Positions 1 through 7,445 of a DNA stretch of 64,000 nucleotides are shown here, one piece after another. The notes under the pieces were generated by a model. That model searched no databases and was not told the origin of the DNA. It saw nothing but the letters and a program-made list of their open reading frames with translations. This DNA is from an uncultured Lachnospiraceae bacterium (lineage in GTDB: Bacteria; Bacillota; Clostridia; Lachnospirales; Lachnospiraceae): NCBI GenBank assembly GCA_947629585.1, contig CANREH010000003.1, positions 1-64,000 on the forward strand, given 5' to 3'. The position numbers and the translations under genes were made by a program. Within the stretch, counting starts at the first letter, position 1. Each line of letters starts with the position of its first letter.

Positions 1-714
1 ATGCAGGAGGTAGGGGAATTTTTTCAGGAAATTGATTTGACGAAAGAGCATTTTGATCAGATCTACGCGTATCTGCTTGCGAACGGGGTAAAGGTGCAGG
101 ACGCGAAGACTTCGGTAAAAGATGTGAAGAAATACGGACAGAATATGCCCGGTGGGAAAAAAACAGGCAATGGAAAAAACGGTTCTTCCGTATATCTTAA
201 GATGTATTTAGAGGAGCTTTCCTTCATTCCTCCCTGTAACCGGGGAGAGGAGCTTGATCTGTACGCAAGGCTTTTAAAAGGGGAAGAGGACGCACGCGTG
301 CGGCTGGCGGAAGCAAAGCTTTCCCGCGTGGTGGAAATCGTGAGGGAGTATATTGAAGATGGATTAATAACGGAGGATTTAATCCAGGAGGGGAATATGG
401 GGCTGATGATGGCGCTTTCCGAGCTGATGGACCGGAAAAGCCATGAGGACTGCGGAAAGCTGATTGACGATTATATCAGGCAGTCCGTCGCGTTTTATGC
501 AGACGGGCAGATCTTTGCAAAAGATCAGGAAAAAAGGCTGCTGTCCAAGTTAAACCTGCTCCAGGAAGCGTCTAAAAAACTGGCGGAGGAGATGGGGAGG
601 ATTGCCACGGCAGAAGAGCTGGCGGAATATACCTGCCTGACGGTGGAGGAAATAGAAGATATCATAAAAATTTCCGAAGGAAAAATTGAAACAGGGAATG
701 GTGATATAGCATAA
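1..714 (+). CDS. Sigma-70-like protein lacking region 4 (5' end may lie outside window)
   Basis: The 237 readable residues resemble a truncated primary sigma factor. Residues about 10-35 look like region 1.1, about 65-120 match regions 1.2 and 2.1 (YLKMYLEEL onward), and LIQEGNMGLMMAL at about 128-140 is the core-binding region 2.2 signature. Where a real sigma factor has the -10-reading Trp-Trp segment (WWIRQ, present in the rpoD of this same window at 59835) this protein has DDYIRQSVAFYA. A region-3-like helix bundle (about 185-230) ends the protein and there is no region 4, so -35 recognition is absent. It could bind core polymerase without normal promoter recognition; that is inference. 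Reading starts at base 1, so the true start may be upstream. A consensus promoter for the next gene follows within 30 bp of the stop. Confidence 0.6.
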   Translation: MQEVGEFFQEIDLTKEHFDQIYAYLLANGVKVQDAKTSVKDVKKYGQNMPGGKKTGNGKNGSSVYLKMYLEELSFIPPCNRGEELDLYARLLKGEEDARVRLAEAKLSRVVEIVREYIEDGLITEDLIQEGNMGLMMALSELMDRKSHEDCGKLIDDYIRQSVAFYADGQIFAKDQEKRLLSKLNLLQEASKKLAEEMGRIATAEELAEYTCLTVEEIEDIIKISEGKIETGNGDIA

Positions 715-740
715 AATTTTCATATTTTATGATAAATATC

Positions 741-769
741 TTGAGCATTTTTACTAAATGTGATATACT
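741..769 (+). promoter_or_regulatory. Sigma-A promoter of the binding-protein/chemoreceptor operon
   Basis: TTGAGC at 741-746 and TATACT at 764-769 are separated by exactly 17 bp. The predicted transcript starts near 776 and has a leader of about 60 nt before the ATG at 838. Confidence 0.65.
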
Positions 770-837
770 ATACTACAATGATGAAGTGTGGGGTTTCTGT
801 TGGGACAGGAACTCTGCTGAAAGAAAGGATGAAGAGT

Positions 838-1857
838 ATGAAAAAGCTAAAAAGTATTCTGACTTGTTTTTTTCTTGTTGTCTGCATGGTAACCGTGACT
901 GCCTGCGGACAGCAGGCTTCCGAGAAACAAGGAGAGGATAAGGAAAAAGAAGCCTCCGGCAAAGATTCCCTGATTACCGTAGGCTTTGCCCTGTCCGGGA
1001 GCGCTGCCGGATGGAGCGGGGCGCTGATCCAGTCGGTCAAGGATAACTGCACGGAAGAGAACGGAATCAACCTGCTTTTTGAAGATGCAGACGGGGATTT
1101 TGATACGCAGGTTGAACTGATTCGTTCCTTTATTGAACAGAAGGTGGATGCGATTGGATTTACGCCGATTGTTTCCGACGGGTGGGACGAGGTTTTAAAA
1201 GAGGCAAAGGATGCCGGGATTCCTGTCATTATGCTGGACCGTACCATCAATACGAGCGATGATACTTTGTATACAAGCTGGGTCGGATCGGATTTCCTGC
1301 TGGAAGGGTATAAAGGGGCGGACTGGCTGATCGATTATATGAAGGAAAATTATACGGGCAAGGACAAGATCAAAGTGGCGATCTTCCAGGGGACGGTAGG
1401 CGCAAGCGCCGAAGTCGGACGTACCCAGGGAATCGAGGAAATGCTTGGCGCGGAAGGCAATTATGACATTGTCTATAAGGCAGACGGCGATTTCAATCAT
1501 GACGGCGGCGTCAATAATATGCAGGCGGTACTGGATCAGGGCTTGGACATTGATGTCCTGGTTGCCGAGAATGACGATATGGCGCTTGGCGCGATTGAGG
1601 TTATGGAGGAGAACGGGATTAAGCCGGGCAAGGATATTGTGATCCTTTCGTTTGATGCCACAACTCCGGGATTTGAAGCCATGATCGAAGGGAAGATTAA
1701 CTGTGACATGGAATGTAACCCATTGAGCGGGGGGATTTTCGTGGATCTTATCAAGAAAACCCTGAATGGAGATCCCGTAGAGAAAAAGACGTATGTTCAG
1801 GAGCAGCTTTTCCCTGCGGATACGGCTGCTGACTATATTGATGGCAGAAAATATTAG
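838..1857 (+). CDS. Sugar-binding lipoprotein, YtfQ/ribose-binding type
   Basis: A 339-residue substrate-binding protein of the periplasmic-binding-protein type I fold (Peripla_BP_4, YtfQ-like). The N-terminus is a lipoprotein signal: MKKLK, a hydrophobic stretch, then the lipobox TAC with the lipidated Cys near residue 22. The mature protein opens with ITVGFALSGSAAGW, continues with a two-lobe domain, and has the NDDMALGAIEVMEENG hinge and GFEAMIEGKINCDMECNP segment typical of sugar binders. Start chosen at 838 because AAAGGA lies 8 nt upstream; more upstream ATGs lack a site. No ABC permease or ATPase gene is adjacent. The next gene, 12 bp downstream, is a chemoreceptor, so the likely role is presenting a sugar to that receptor. 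Ligand identity cannot be read from sequence. Confidence 0.85.
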   Translation: MKKLKSILTCFFLVVCMVTVTACGQQASEKQGEDKEKEASGKDSLITVGFALSGSAAGWSGALIQSVKDNCTEENGINLLFEDADGDFDTQVELIRSFIEQKVDAIGFTPIVSDGWDEVLKEAKDAGIPVIMLDRTINTSDDTLYTSWVGSDFLLEGYKGADWLIDYMKENYTGKDKIKVAIFQGTVGASAEVGRTQGIEEMLGAEGNYDIVYKADGDFNHDGGVNNMQAVLDQGLDIDVLVAENDDMALGAIEVMEENGIKPGKDIVILSFDATTPGFEAMIEGKINCDMECNPLSGGIFVDLIKKTLNGDPVEKKTYVQEQLFPADTAADYIDGRKY

Positions 1858-1869
1858 GAGGGGTTGCAT

Positions 1870-3885
1870 ATGAAACAGGCAAATAAGTTGAACAGTATTG
1901 CTTTTAAGCTGGTTTCCGGTTTTATGGTCGTGATCGTTTTGATTATACTTCTCGGAACGATTTCTTATAACAGCTCTTCTTCCGCAATGTCCAGATCCTA
2001 TGAGCAGAATATGACAAGTACAGTATCTACCACGGCGACTTATCTGGAACTGGGAATGTCCCAGGTGACGGCGGAAGCGCAGAAGATTATTGACAACATA
2101 GAGTTTTATAATTATTACAGAGGTACTTATAAAAATGACGGTCCCCGTGAATATATGCTGTGGGCTTCTTTGTATAACACGGTTCAGTCGGCGGCGGGAG
2201 CAAGTGATTTTATCAGCTCCATTACGGTCATTGGAGATTACGGGGACGGCATTTCTTCTTCCGGAACTTTGGACAGCAGCTTTTATGACACATTTAAAGG
2301 GACGGTTCCGGAAAATACGGAAGAAGGCGTCTGGATTGGGGCGCATCCGGAACTGGATCAGGTGCTCAATATCGATCAGAGCCGTTATGCCGCTTCCTTT
2401 GTGCAGTCCTTTGTGAACTTTAACGGTTATGTCATTATTGACGTCAATGCAAAGGCGATTACCAATGTGTTATCCAATCTGGAACTGGACGACGGGATTG
2501 TGATTGGCTATGTTTCCTCCAACGGAACGGAAATTTTGAATGTGGAGGAAAAGGAAAGCGTCTTTGTGAATCAGGATTTCTTTAAAGAAGCGTTAAAATC
2601 CGGCGTTTCCGGATTCTCTATGGAGAAGTATAACAAAGAAAATTATATGTTTGTATTCTCGCCGATTGGAAATACCGGTTCCAGTATGTGCTGTCTGGTG
2701 CCGCAGAAGGTTATTTTAAGCCAGGCGTATGCGATCCGGAATATTACGATAGGCATTACGATTGCAGCGATTATCATCGCGTTCTTTATCGCCTTTTTCC
2801 TGGCACTCAATATCCAGAAGGCAATCAAGAGTATTGTGGGCGTATTGGAGAAAGCTGCCGACGGCGACCTGACCGGAAATGTAAACTTAAAGCGGAAGGA
2901 CGAATTTGGAAGCCTCAGCAGCAGCGCAAACAGTATGATTGCCAATATGAAGGTGCTTTTGAATAAAGTGACGGAGATCAGCAGCCTGGTACAGAGTTCT
3001 TCGGCTGATGTGACGCAGACTTCGGAAATGTTGGTTTCTTCTTCGGATGAGATCTGCAATGTCGTTGCGAATATTGAGAGCGGCGCTTCCTCCCAGGCGG
3101 ACGAAGCCGAAAAGTGTCTGGAGCAGATGGCGGGGCTGTCAGGAAAAATCAATACGCTGTCCAACAATACGAATGTGATTGAGCATATTTCCCATGACAC
3201 GAAGAATTATGTCAGCCAGGGCATTGATATTATGGCGAAGCTCAATAAGCGTTCCAAAGATACGCAGGAGATCACGACGGCAGTCATTGACGGTATCAAT
3301 AAACTCAATGACGAATCCAAGAGCATTGAGAGCATTGTAGAGGTTATCAGCTCGATTTCCGACCAGACCAGCCTGTTAAGCCTGAATGCTTCGATTGAGG
3401 CGGCGCGCGCCGGGGATTCCGGAAAGGGTTTCGCTGTCGTTGCCGATGAGATCCGGAAGCTTGCGGAAGAATCCATGCAGGCGGTCGGCGGTATTTCGGA
3501 TATTATTACCAGGATCAATACCCAGACGGAGATTACCGTCCAGACGGCAAGGCAGGCGGAGCAGATCGTGGATTCCCAGCAGGAAGCGCTGGCTACTACG
3601 ATTGAGCTGTTCCAGGGAATTAACAGGCATGTGGAGGATCTGGCGAATAACCTGGATGACATTACCAAAGGAATTACTCAGATGTCCGAGGCAAAGGATC
3701 AGACCTTGTCCGCAATCCAGAGCATTTCCCAGGTATCCGATCAGTCAGCGTCCGCTACCACGGAAGTATCCGCTACGATTGTGAACCAGTTGGATGCAGT
3801 CAAGAACTTAAATAACAATGCGGTAACGCTTACCAACAATGCAAAAGATCTGCTGGATGCCATAGCGCAGTTTAAGCTGGATTAA
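1870..3885 (+). CDS. Methyl-accepting chemotaxis protein
   Basis: A 671-residue transmembrane chemoreceptor. TM1 is at about 13-35, an extracellular sensor of about 250 residues follows, TM2 is at about 293-318 (a run rich in Ile, Ala and Phe), then a HAMP segment and a long cytoplasmic coiled coil. The signalling tip [20 protein letters not shown] lies near residue 500 and is the CheA/CheW-contacting hairpin. Start chosen at ATG 1870, 7 nt after AGGAGG; an in-frame TTG at 1864 abuts that site. It follows the sugar-binding lipoprotein by 12 bp and almost certainly shares its transcript, suggesting that the lipoprotein is its ligand-presenting partner. No che or flagellar genes are in the window. 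A rho-independent terminator follows at 3912. Confidence 0.93.
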   Translation: MKQANKLNSIAFKLVSGFMVVIVLIILLGTISYNSSSSAMSRSYEQNMTSTVSTTATYLELGMSQVTAEAQKIIDNIEFYNYYRGTYKNDGPREYMLWASLYNTVQSAAGASDFISSITVIGDYGDGISSSGTLDSSFYDTFKGTVPENTEEGVWIGAHPELDQVLNIDQSRYAASFVQSFVNFNGYVIIDVNAKAITNVLSNLELDDGIVIGYVSSNGTEILNVEEKESVFVNQDFFKEALKSGVSGFSMEKYNKENYMFVFSPIGNTGSSMCCLVPQKVILSQAYAIRNITIGITIAAIIIAFFIAFFLALNIQKAIKSIVGVLEKAADGDLTGNVNLKRKDEFGSLSSSANSMIANMKVLLNKVTEISSLVQSSSADVTQTSEMLVSSSDEICNVVANIESGASSQADEAEKCLEQMAGLSGKINTLSNNTNVIEHISHDTKNYVSQGIDIMAKLNKRSKDTQEITTAVIDGINKLNDESKSIESIVEVISSISDQTSLLSLNASIEAARAGDSGKGFAVVADEIRKLAEESMQAVGGISDIITRINTQTEITVQTARQAEQIVDSQQEALATTIELFQGINRHVEDLANNLDDITKGITQMSEAKDQTLSAIQSISQVSDQSASATTEVSATIVNQLDAVKNLNNNAVTLTNNAKDLLDAIAQFKLD

Positions 3886-3942
3886 GAATAAAATTAAATG
3901 AAGGAAGTAACAGGGCAGGTGTCAGATGACGCCTGTCCTTGT
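3876..3942 (+). repeat. 67-bp direct repeat, copy 1 (end of chemoreceptor gene plus terminator)
   Basis: This copy spans the last codons of the chemoreceptor gene and its terminator. It matches 4972-5038 at 64 of 67 positions with no gaps. The two copies bracket the Rpn-family gene between them. Confidence 0.9.
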
Positions 3943-3944
3943 AT
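3912..3944 (+). terminator. Rho-independent terminator after chemoreceptor (copy 1)
   Basis: A 12-bp stem (AGGGCAGGTGTC with GACGCCTGTCCT, two G-T pairs) closes a 4-base loop, AGAT. The following tract, TGTATTAT, is a weak U-run, so some readthrough into the Rpn gene is plausible. Confidence 0.65.
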
Positions 3945-3967
3945 TATCAAAAAAGGAGGGCAGATGT

Positions 3968-4936
3968 TTGTCTGATTCAAAGGAAAAAAAGGAGATAAAA
4001 GAAACGGCTGATTTCGGTGATATTTGCCAAAAGCATGAGTTGAGCAGATATATCAACAGCAAATATCAGGATTCTGTATTTAAGGATTTGTTTAGAAGCA
4101 AAGAAAATCTGATTGGCTTATATCGGACACTGCATCCGGAGGATGTTCTGGTAACAGAAGAGGATTTGACATTGATTACTATTAAAAACGTTTTGTCCAA
4201 TGGTGTTTACAATGATGTAGCTTTCCAGGTAAAAGACAAATTAATGATTCTGTTTGAGCATCAATCGTCTGTAAACTGGAATATGCCATTGCGTCTTTTG
4301 ATTTATTATGCAGAAGAAATCATGGGTTACTTACGGAAGAAGGGAGAATCCCTGCATAAAAAAGACAGGATTTTGCTGCCGGAAGCAGAATTTTATGTTG
4401 TATACAGCGGAAGTGAGAAATGGGATGTAAAGGAGCTGCGCCTGTCAGATTCTTTTAGCAAAAACAATGGCTTTCTGGAGTTGATGGTGAGGGTCATTCA
4501 TAAAGATGATTACAGGGAAAGCATCCTTGATGATTATCTGATATTTATTTACAAAGTGAAAGAGAACATGAGGATTTATGGGCATGATGAAAAAAGCATC
4601 CGCCAGTCAGTTCTGGAAGCGATTGATTACTGTATTAAGAACAATATTTTAGCTGGATATCTGGCGGAAAGGCAGAGGGAGGTATTTGGTATGCTGATGA
4701 ATGAAATATCTGTGGATGAATTTGGTAAGATCCGGGAGAAGGAAGGAGAAGCACGGGGAGAAGCACGTGGAGAAGCACGTGGAGAAGCGCGTGGAGAGGC
4801 ACGAAGAGAAGCAAGGTTTATCATAAATATGTATAAAAAAGGTTATACATTAGAGCAGATTGCGGGAGCAGCAGAAAAAAGTGTTAAGGAAATTAAAGAA
4901 ATCCTTGCCAACCAGGAGCCTATGCTGACAGTTTAG
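3968..4936 (+). CDS. Rpn-family PD-(D/E)XK nuclease / putative transposase (copy 1)
   Basis: A 322-residue protein of the Rpn (recombination-promoting nuclease, older name transposase_31-like) family. The nuclease core is visible as YINSKYQDSVFKDLF near the N-terminus, then the acidic strand YNDVAF and LMILFEHQSS, the PD-(D/E)XK-type active-site region. The C-terminal third holds six 12-bp in-frame units (4745-4816) encoding GEAR-type tetrapeptides, then a helix ending in EQIAGAAEKSVKEI. Start is TTG at 3968, 8 nt after AGGAGG; the close paralogue at 27783 uses the same TTG-x-GATTCAAA arrangement. The gene is flanked by copies of a terminator-bearing repeat, consistent with insertion or duplication. 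Family members cut DNA in a RecA-independent manner; the function here is unknown. Confidence 0.85.
   Translation: MSDSKEKKEIKETADFGDICQKHELSRYINSKYQDSVFKDLFRSKENLIGLYRTLHPEDVLVTEEDLTLITIKNVLSNGVYNDVAFQVKDKLMILFEHQSSVNWNMPLRLLIYYAEEIMGYLRKKGESLHKKDRILLPEAEFYVVYSGSEKWDVKELRLSDSFSKNNGFLELMVRVIHKDDYRESILDDYLIFIYKVKENMRIYGHDEKSIRQSVLEAIDYCIKNNILAGYLAERQREVFGMLMNEISVDEFGKIREKEGEARGEARGEARGEARGEARREARFIINMYKKGYTLEQIAGAAEKSVKEIKEILANQEPMLTV
4745..4816 (+). repeat. 12-bp in-frame tandem repeat (GEAR units)
   Basis: Six consecutive 12-bp units of the form GGAGAAGCACGT, the last two diverged, encode GEAR, GEAR, GEAR, GEAR, GEAR and REAR within the Rpn gene. Highly charged slippage-prone repeats at this position are common in this family. 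The paralogue at 27783 has GR/EGR-type units instead. Confidence 0.9.
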
Positions 4937-4971
4937 GCGGCAGTCTTATCAAAGACAGTGTTTCATAGCTG

Positions 4972-5038
4972 GCTGGATTAGGGATAAAATTAAATGAAGA
5001 AAGTAACAGGGCAGGTGTCAGATGACGCCTGTCCTTGT
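4972..5038 (+). repeat. 67-bp direct repeat, copy 2
   Basis: Near-identical to 3876-3942 (three mismatches). It carries a fragment of the chemoreceptor 3' end (GCTGGATTA) although no such gene is adjacent here, showing that it derives from the copy at the end of that gene. Confidence 0.9.
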
Positions 5039-5044
5039 TTTTTG
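5008..5044 (+). terminator. Rho-independent terminator (copy 2)
   Basis: The same 12-bp stem as at 3912 but followed by TGTTTTTTG, a proper U-run. This copy should terminate the Rpn transcript well. Confidence 0.8.
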
Positions 5045-5220
5045 TGTTGAAAGAAAAGTATCAGCATATCCGGAAAAAAGTTAAGAAATTTTTAAGAAAA
5101 ACGTAAGAAATTCCTTTCTGAATTATGATAATATGGTTTATAGCTTGAGGAGAGCTTTTGAGTTTAAACGAAGCTCCAGCGGAGCTGGAAGAAATGATGA
5201 TGAGGAAAGGGGAACTGCTT

Positions 5221-7425
5221 ATGAGAAAAATAGGATTGTTTTTGTTGTTTGTTGTAGTAATTCTCGCAGGCTGTGGAAAGGAGGAGAAAACAGTCAAAGA
5301 GAAGGAAACGCAGGAGGAGGCTGCAAAGACTGGGTCCTGGCGGAGCCTGGAAATCTCGGACGGGAACTATGGTATTGTGGAAGCGGCGACAGGCTCTTCT
5401 GTCGGAAATACGGAGGAGGAAACCGGGGGTTTGGAGTGCCGGGGCATCATGCCTATGAGAGAGAATGTTTATATCCTGTCGGAGAAAGGGAAGAAGGCGG
5501 AGGTATCTGTCCTTGACGGAAAAGGGCTGTTGTCGGAAACAATTTCTTTACAGAAAGAAAATAAGGCACAGGCGGAGGAGTTTTTTGTCAGTGATGAAAT
5601 GATTGGCGTCCTGTCAAGCCTTGTGAAAGAAAATGACTGGACAGACAGCAGTTTGTATTATGACCGTTATGATTGGGAAGGAAAGCTGCTTTCCCATTTA
5701 AAGATCGGGGAAGGTTCCGTAATAACCGATAACTACGCTGTTTCGGGAGACGGTTATCTTTTCTATAATTCTGATGAAAGAAAGCTTACTTTTTTCGGTG
5801 CGGACGGGGAAACGGTCTGGGAAATGGAGATGGAGAAGGAGCTTTGGTATGACAGCATGGCTTTCGGGCCGGACGGAAATTGTTATCTTCTTGTTTTCGG
5901 GGATAAGATTGACGGGAGAAGGCTATTGCAGATCGATCCGGCAGACGGGAAAACAAAAAAAGAATGGGATCTGCCGAAGGCAGCGTTTGCGGATATTCCA
6001 AAGATGTGTTTTGAGGGAAAGGGAAAAACATGGTATTTATACAGCGCGAATACCGGAATTTACCGCTATGAGATGGAAACAAAGGAATATGAGCAGCTCA
6101 TAGACTGGGTAGGGAGCGGTCTTAACGGGGAAGAAATTGTCAGTCTCTGCCCGTTTGGGGAAGAGTTTCTCTATATTTCCGGCGGCGCCGGGCAGAAAAA
6201 GCTCTGCCGTCTCCTGCCCGGGGAGAAGAAGGAAAAACAGGTATTGGTACTGGGGATCAACGATCCCAATGTAACGATTCGTAACAGCGTGATGGCATTT
6301 AATAACGGGCAGGATGAAGTGCAGATTAAGATCAAGAATTATGCCTGCCAGCCGCCGAACAGTCCGGCGACGAAGCTTCAGTTGGATATTGCCGCTGGGG
6401 AATGCCCGGATATTCTCGATCAGTCGATTATGAGCATGGAAAGCCTGATGGATAAGGGTGCATTTATTGATTTGTATACTTTTATGAAAGAAGATCCGCA
6501 GATGCAGCCGGAATTGTTCCTTGACCATGTACGGGAACTGTCAGAAAGGGACGGGAAGCTGTATTTCATGCCGTCAGGCTTTTCTATGGAAGTCCTGACG
6601 TGCCGGAAGGATCTCCTGGGAGATGATGCGGCAGAAGGGCTTTCTGTGGATACGCTGTGGAAACTGCGGGAGAAATATCCGAAGAAAACGATACTGGCTG
6701 GCGTGGTGGGCGGTTCAGAGCCGACCTCGGGAGCGGATTTTCTCCTGGGCGCTTTGTTAAGCGGGAGAGTGGAGCCGTATTTTTCCTCGGAGGAAGCAAA
6801 AGAGAAATTGAGGAATCTTTTAGAATTTTGCAAATCGGTGCCGGAATATAGGGCGTCATCCGGCGAGTATATTAGCACTATGAGCGACAGAAATAATTTA
6901 TTTGCGACTTATCAGGTTTATGGACTCGCAGTAAAGGACTTTTTTTCTGATCTGAAGGCTGCTTACGGAAAAGACAACTATGCCGTTACAGGCTATCCGT
7001 CCATAGAGGGAAACGGCGTTTGCCTGGTACAGCAGATGGCTGATCCGATGTTTGGAATTTCGTCTTCCTGTAAGAATAAGGAAGCGGCATGGGAGTTTGT
7101 GCGTTCCCTGCTTACGGAGGAAGCGCAGGAAGACCTGATAGATTTTCCGGTACGAAAAGAGGCGTTTGAGAAAGTGCTGCAAGAGAACTATATAACGGAA
7201 AATGGAAAAAAGAAGTATTTAACCAAAAAAGAAAAGGAGTTAATCTGCCGGCTTATGGATTCCGCCGGGGGTTTCCGGATCGAGTTTGCGACGTCTGTGG
7301 AAAACAGCCTTCTGGGAATTATATATGAGGAAGCGGAAGGGTATTTTTCCGGGGATAAGAGCCTGGATGAAACGATGAAAGTAATCGAAAGCAGGGTGAA
7401 CCTGTTTGCCAGTGAGAAGGAGTAA
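5221..7425 (+). CDS. Lipoprotein, propeller-like half fused to solute-binding-protein-like half (copy 1)
   Basis: A 734-residue lipoprotein. Signal peptide MRKIGLFLLFVVVILAGC has the lipobox LAGC. Residues about 45-345 are made of short repeated beta-rich units with DG and YxY motifs (for example SGDGYLFYNSDERKLTFFGADG, GPDGNCYLLVFGD), which suggests a beta-propeller. Residues about 355-720 look like an extracellular solute-binding protein family 1 domain: KQVLVLGINDPNVTIR opens it and GISSSCKNKEAAWEFVRSLL is the typical late helix. No permease gene is nearby. Start at 5221 is preceded by AAAGGGGA; an in-frame ATG cluster at 5194 would add a non-signal extension. It is followed by a paralogue after 20 bp. 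Sensor or scavenging roles are both possible. Confidence 0.7.
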   Translation: MRKIGLFLLFVVVILAGCGKEEKTVKEKETQEEAAKTGSWRSLEISDGNYGIVEAATGSSVGNTEEETGGLECRGIMPMRENVYILSEKGKKAEVSVLDGKGLLSETISLQKENKAQAEEFFVSDEMIGVLSSLVKENDWTDSSLYYDRYDWEGKLLSHLKIGEGSVITDNYAVSGDGYLFYNSDERKLTFFGADGETVWEMEMEKELWYDSMAFGPDGNCYLLVFGDKIDGRRLLQIDPADGKTKKEWDLPKAAFADIPKMCFEGKGKTWYLYSANTGIYRYEMETKEYEQLIDWVGSGLNGEEIVSLCPFGEEFLYISGGAGQKKLCRLLPGEKKEKQVLVLGINDPNVTIRNSVMAFNNGQDEVQIKIKNYACQPPNSPATKLQLDIAAGECPDILDQSIMSMESLMDKGAFIDLYTFMKEDPQMQPELFLDHVRELSERDGKLYFMPSGFSMEVLTCRKDLLGDDAAEGLSVDTLWKLREKYPKKTILAGVVGGSEPTSGADFLLGALLSGRVEPYFSSEEAKEKLRNLLEFCKSVPEYRASSGEYISTMSDRNNLFATYQVYGLAVKDFFSDLKAAYGKDNYAVTGYPSIEGNGVCLVQQMADPMFGISSSCKNKEAAWEFVRSLLTEEAQEDLIDFPVRKEAFEKVLQENYITENGKKKYLTKKEKELICRLMDSAGGFRIEFATSVENSLLGIIYEEAEGYFSGDKSLDETMKVIESRVNLFASEKE

Positions 7426-7445
7426 GCAGGGAAGGGGAGATGGTT

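Noticed and set aside
1195..2346. Long minus-strand frame of 383 codons
   Set aside because: It is antisense to the sugar-binding protein and the chemoreceptor, both with clear family motifs; composition is that of a shadow frame (His/Arg/Ile rich) and it has no ribosome site.
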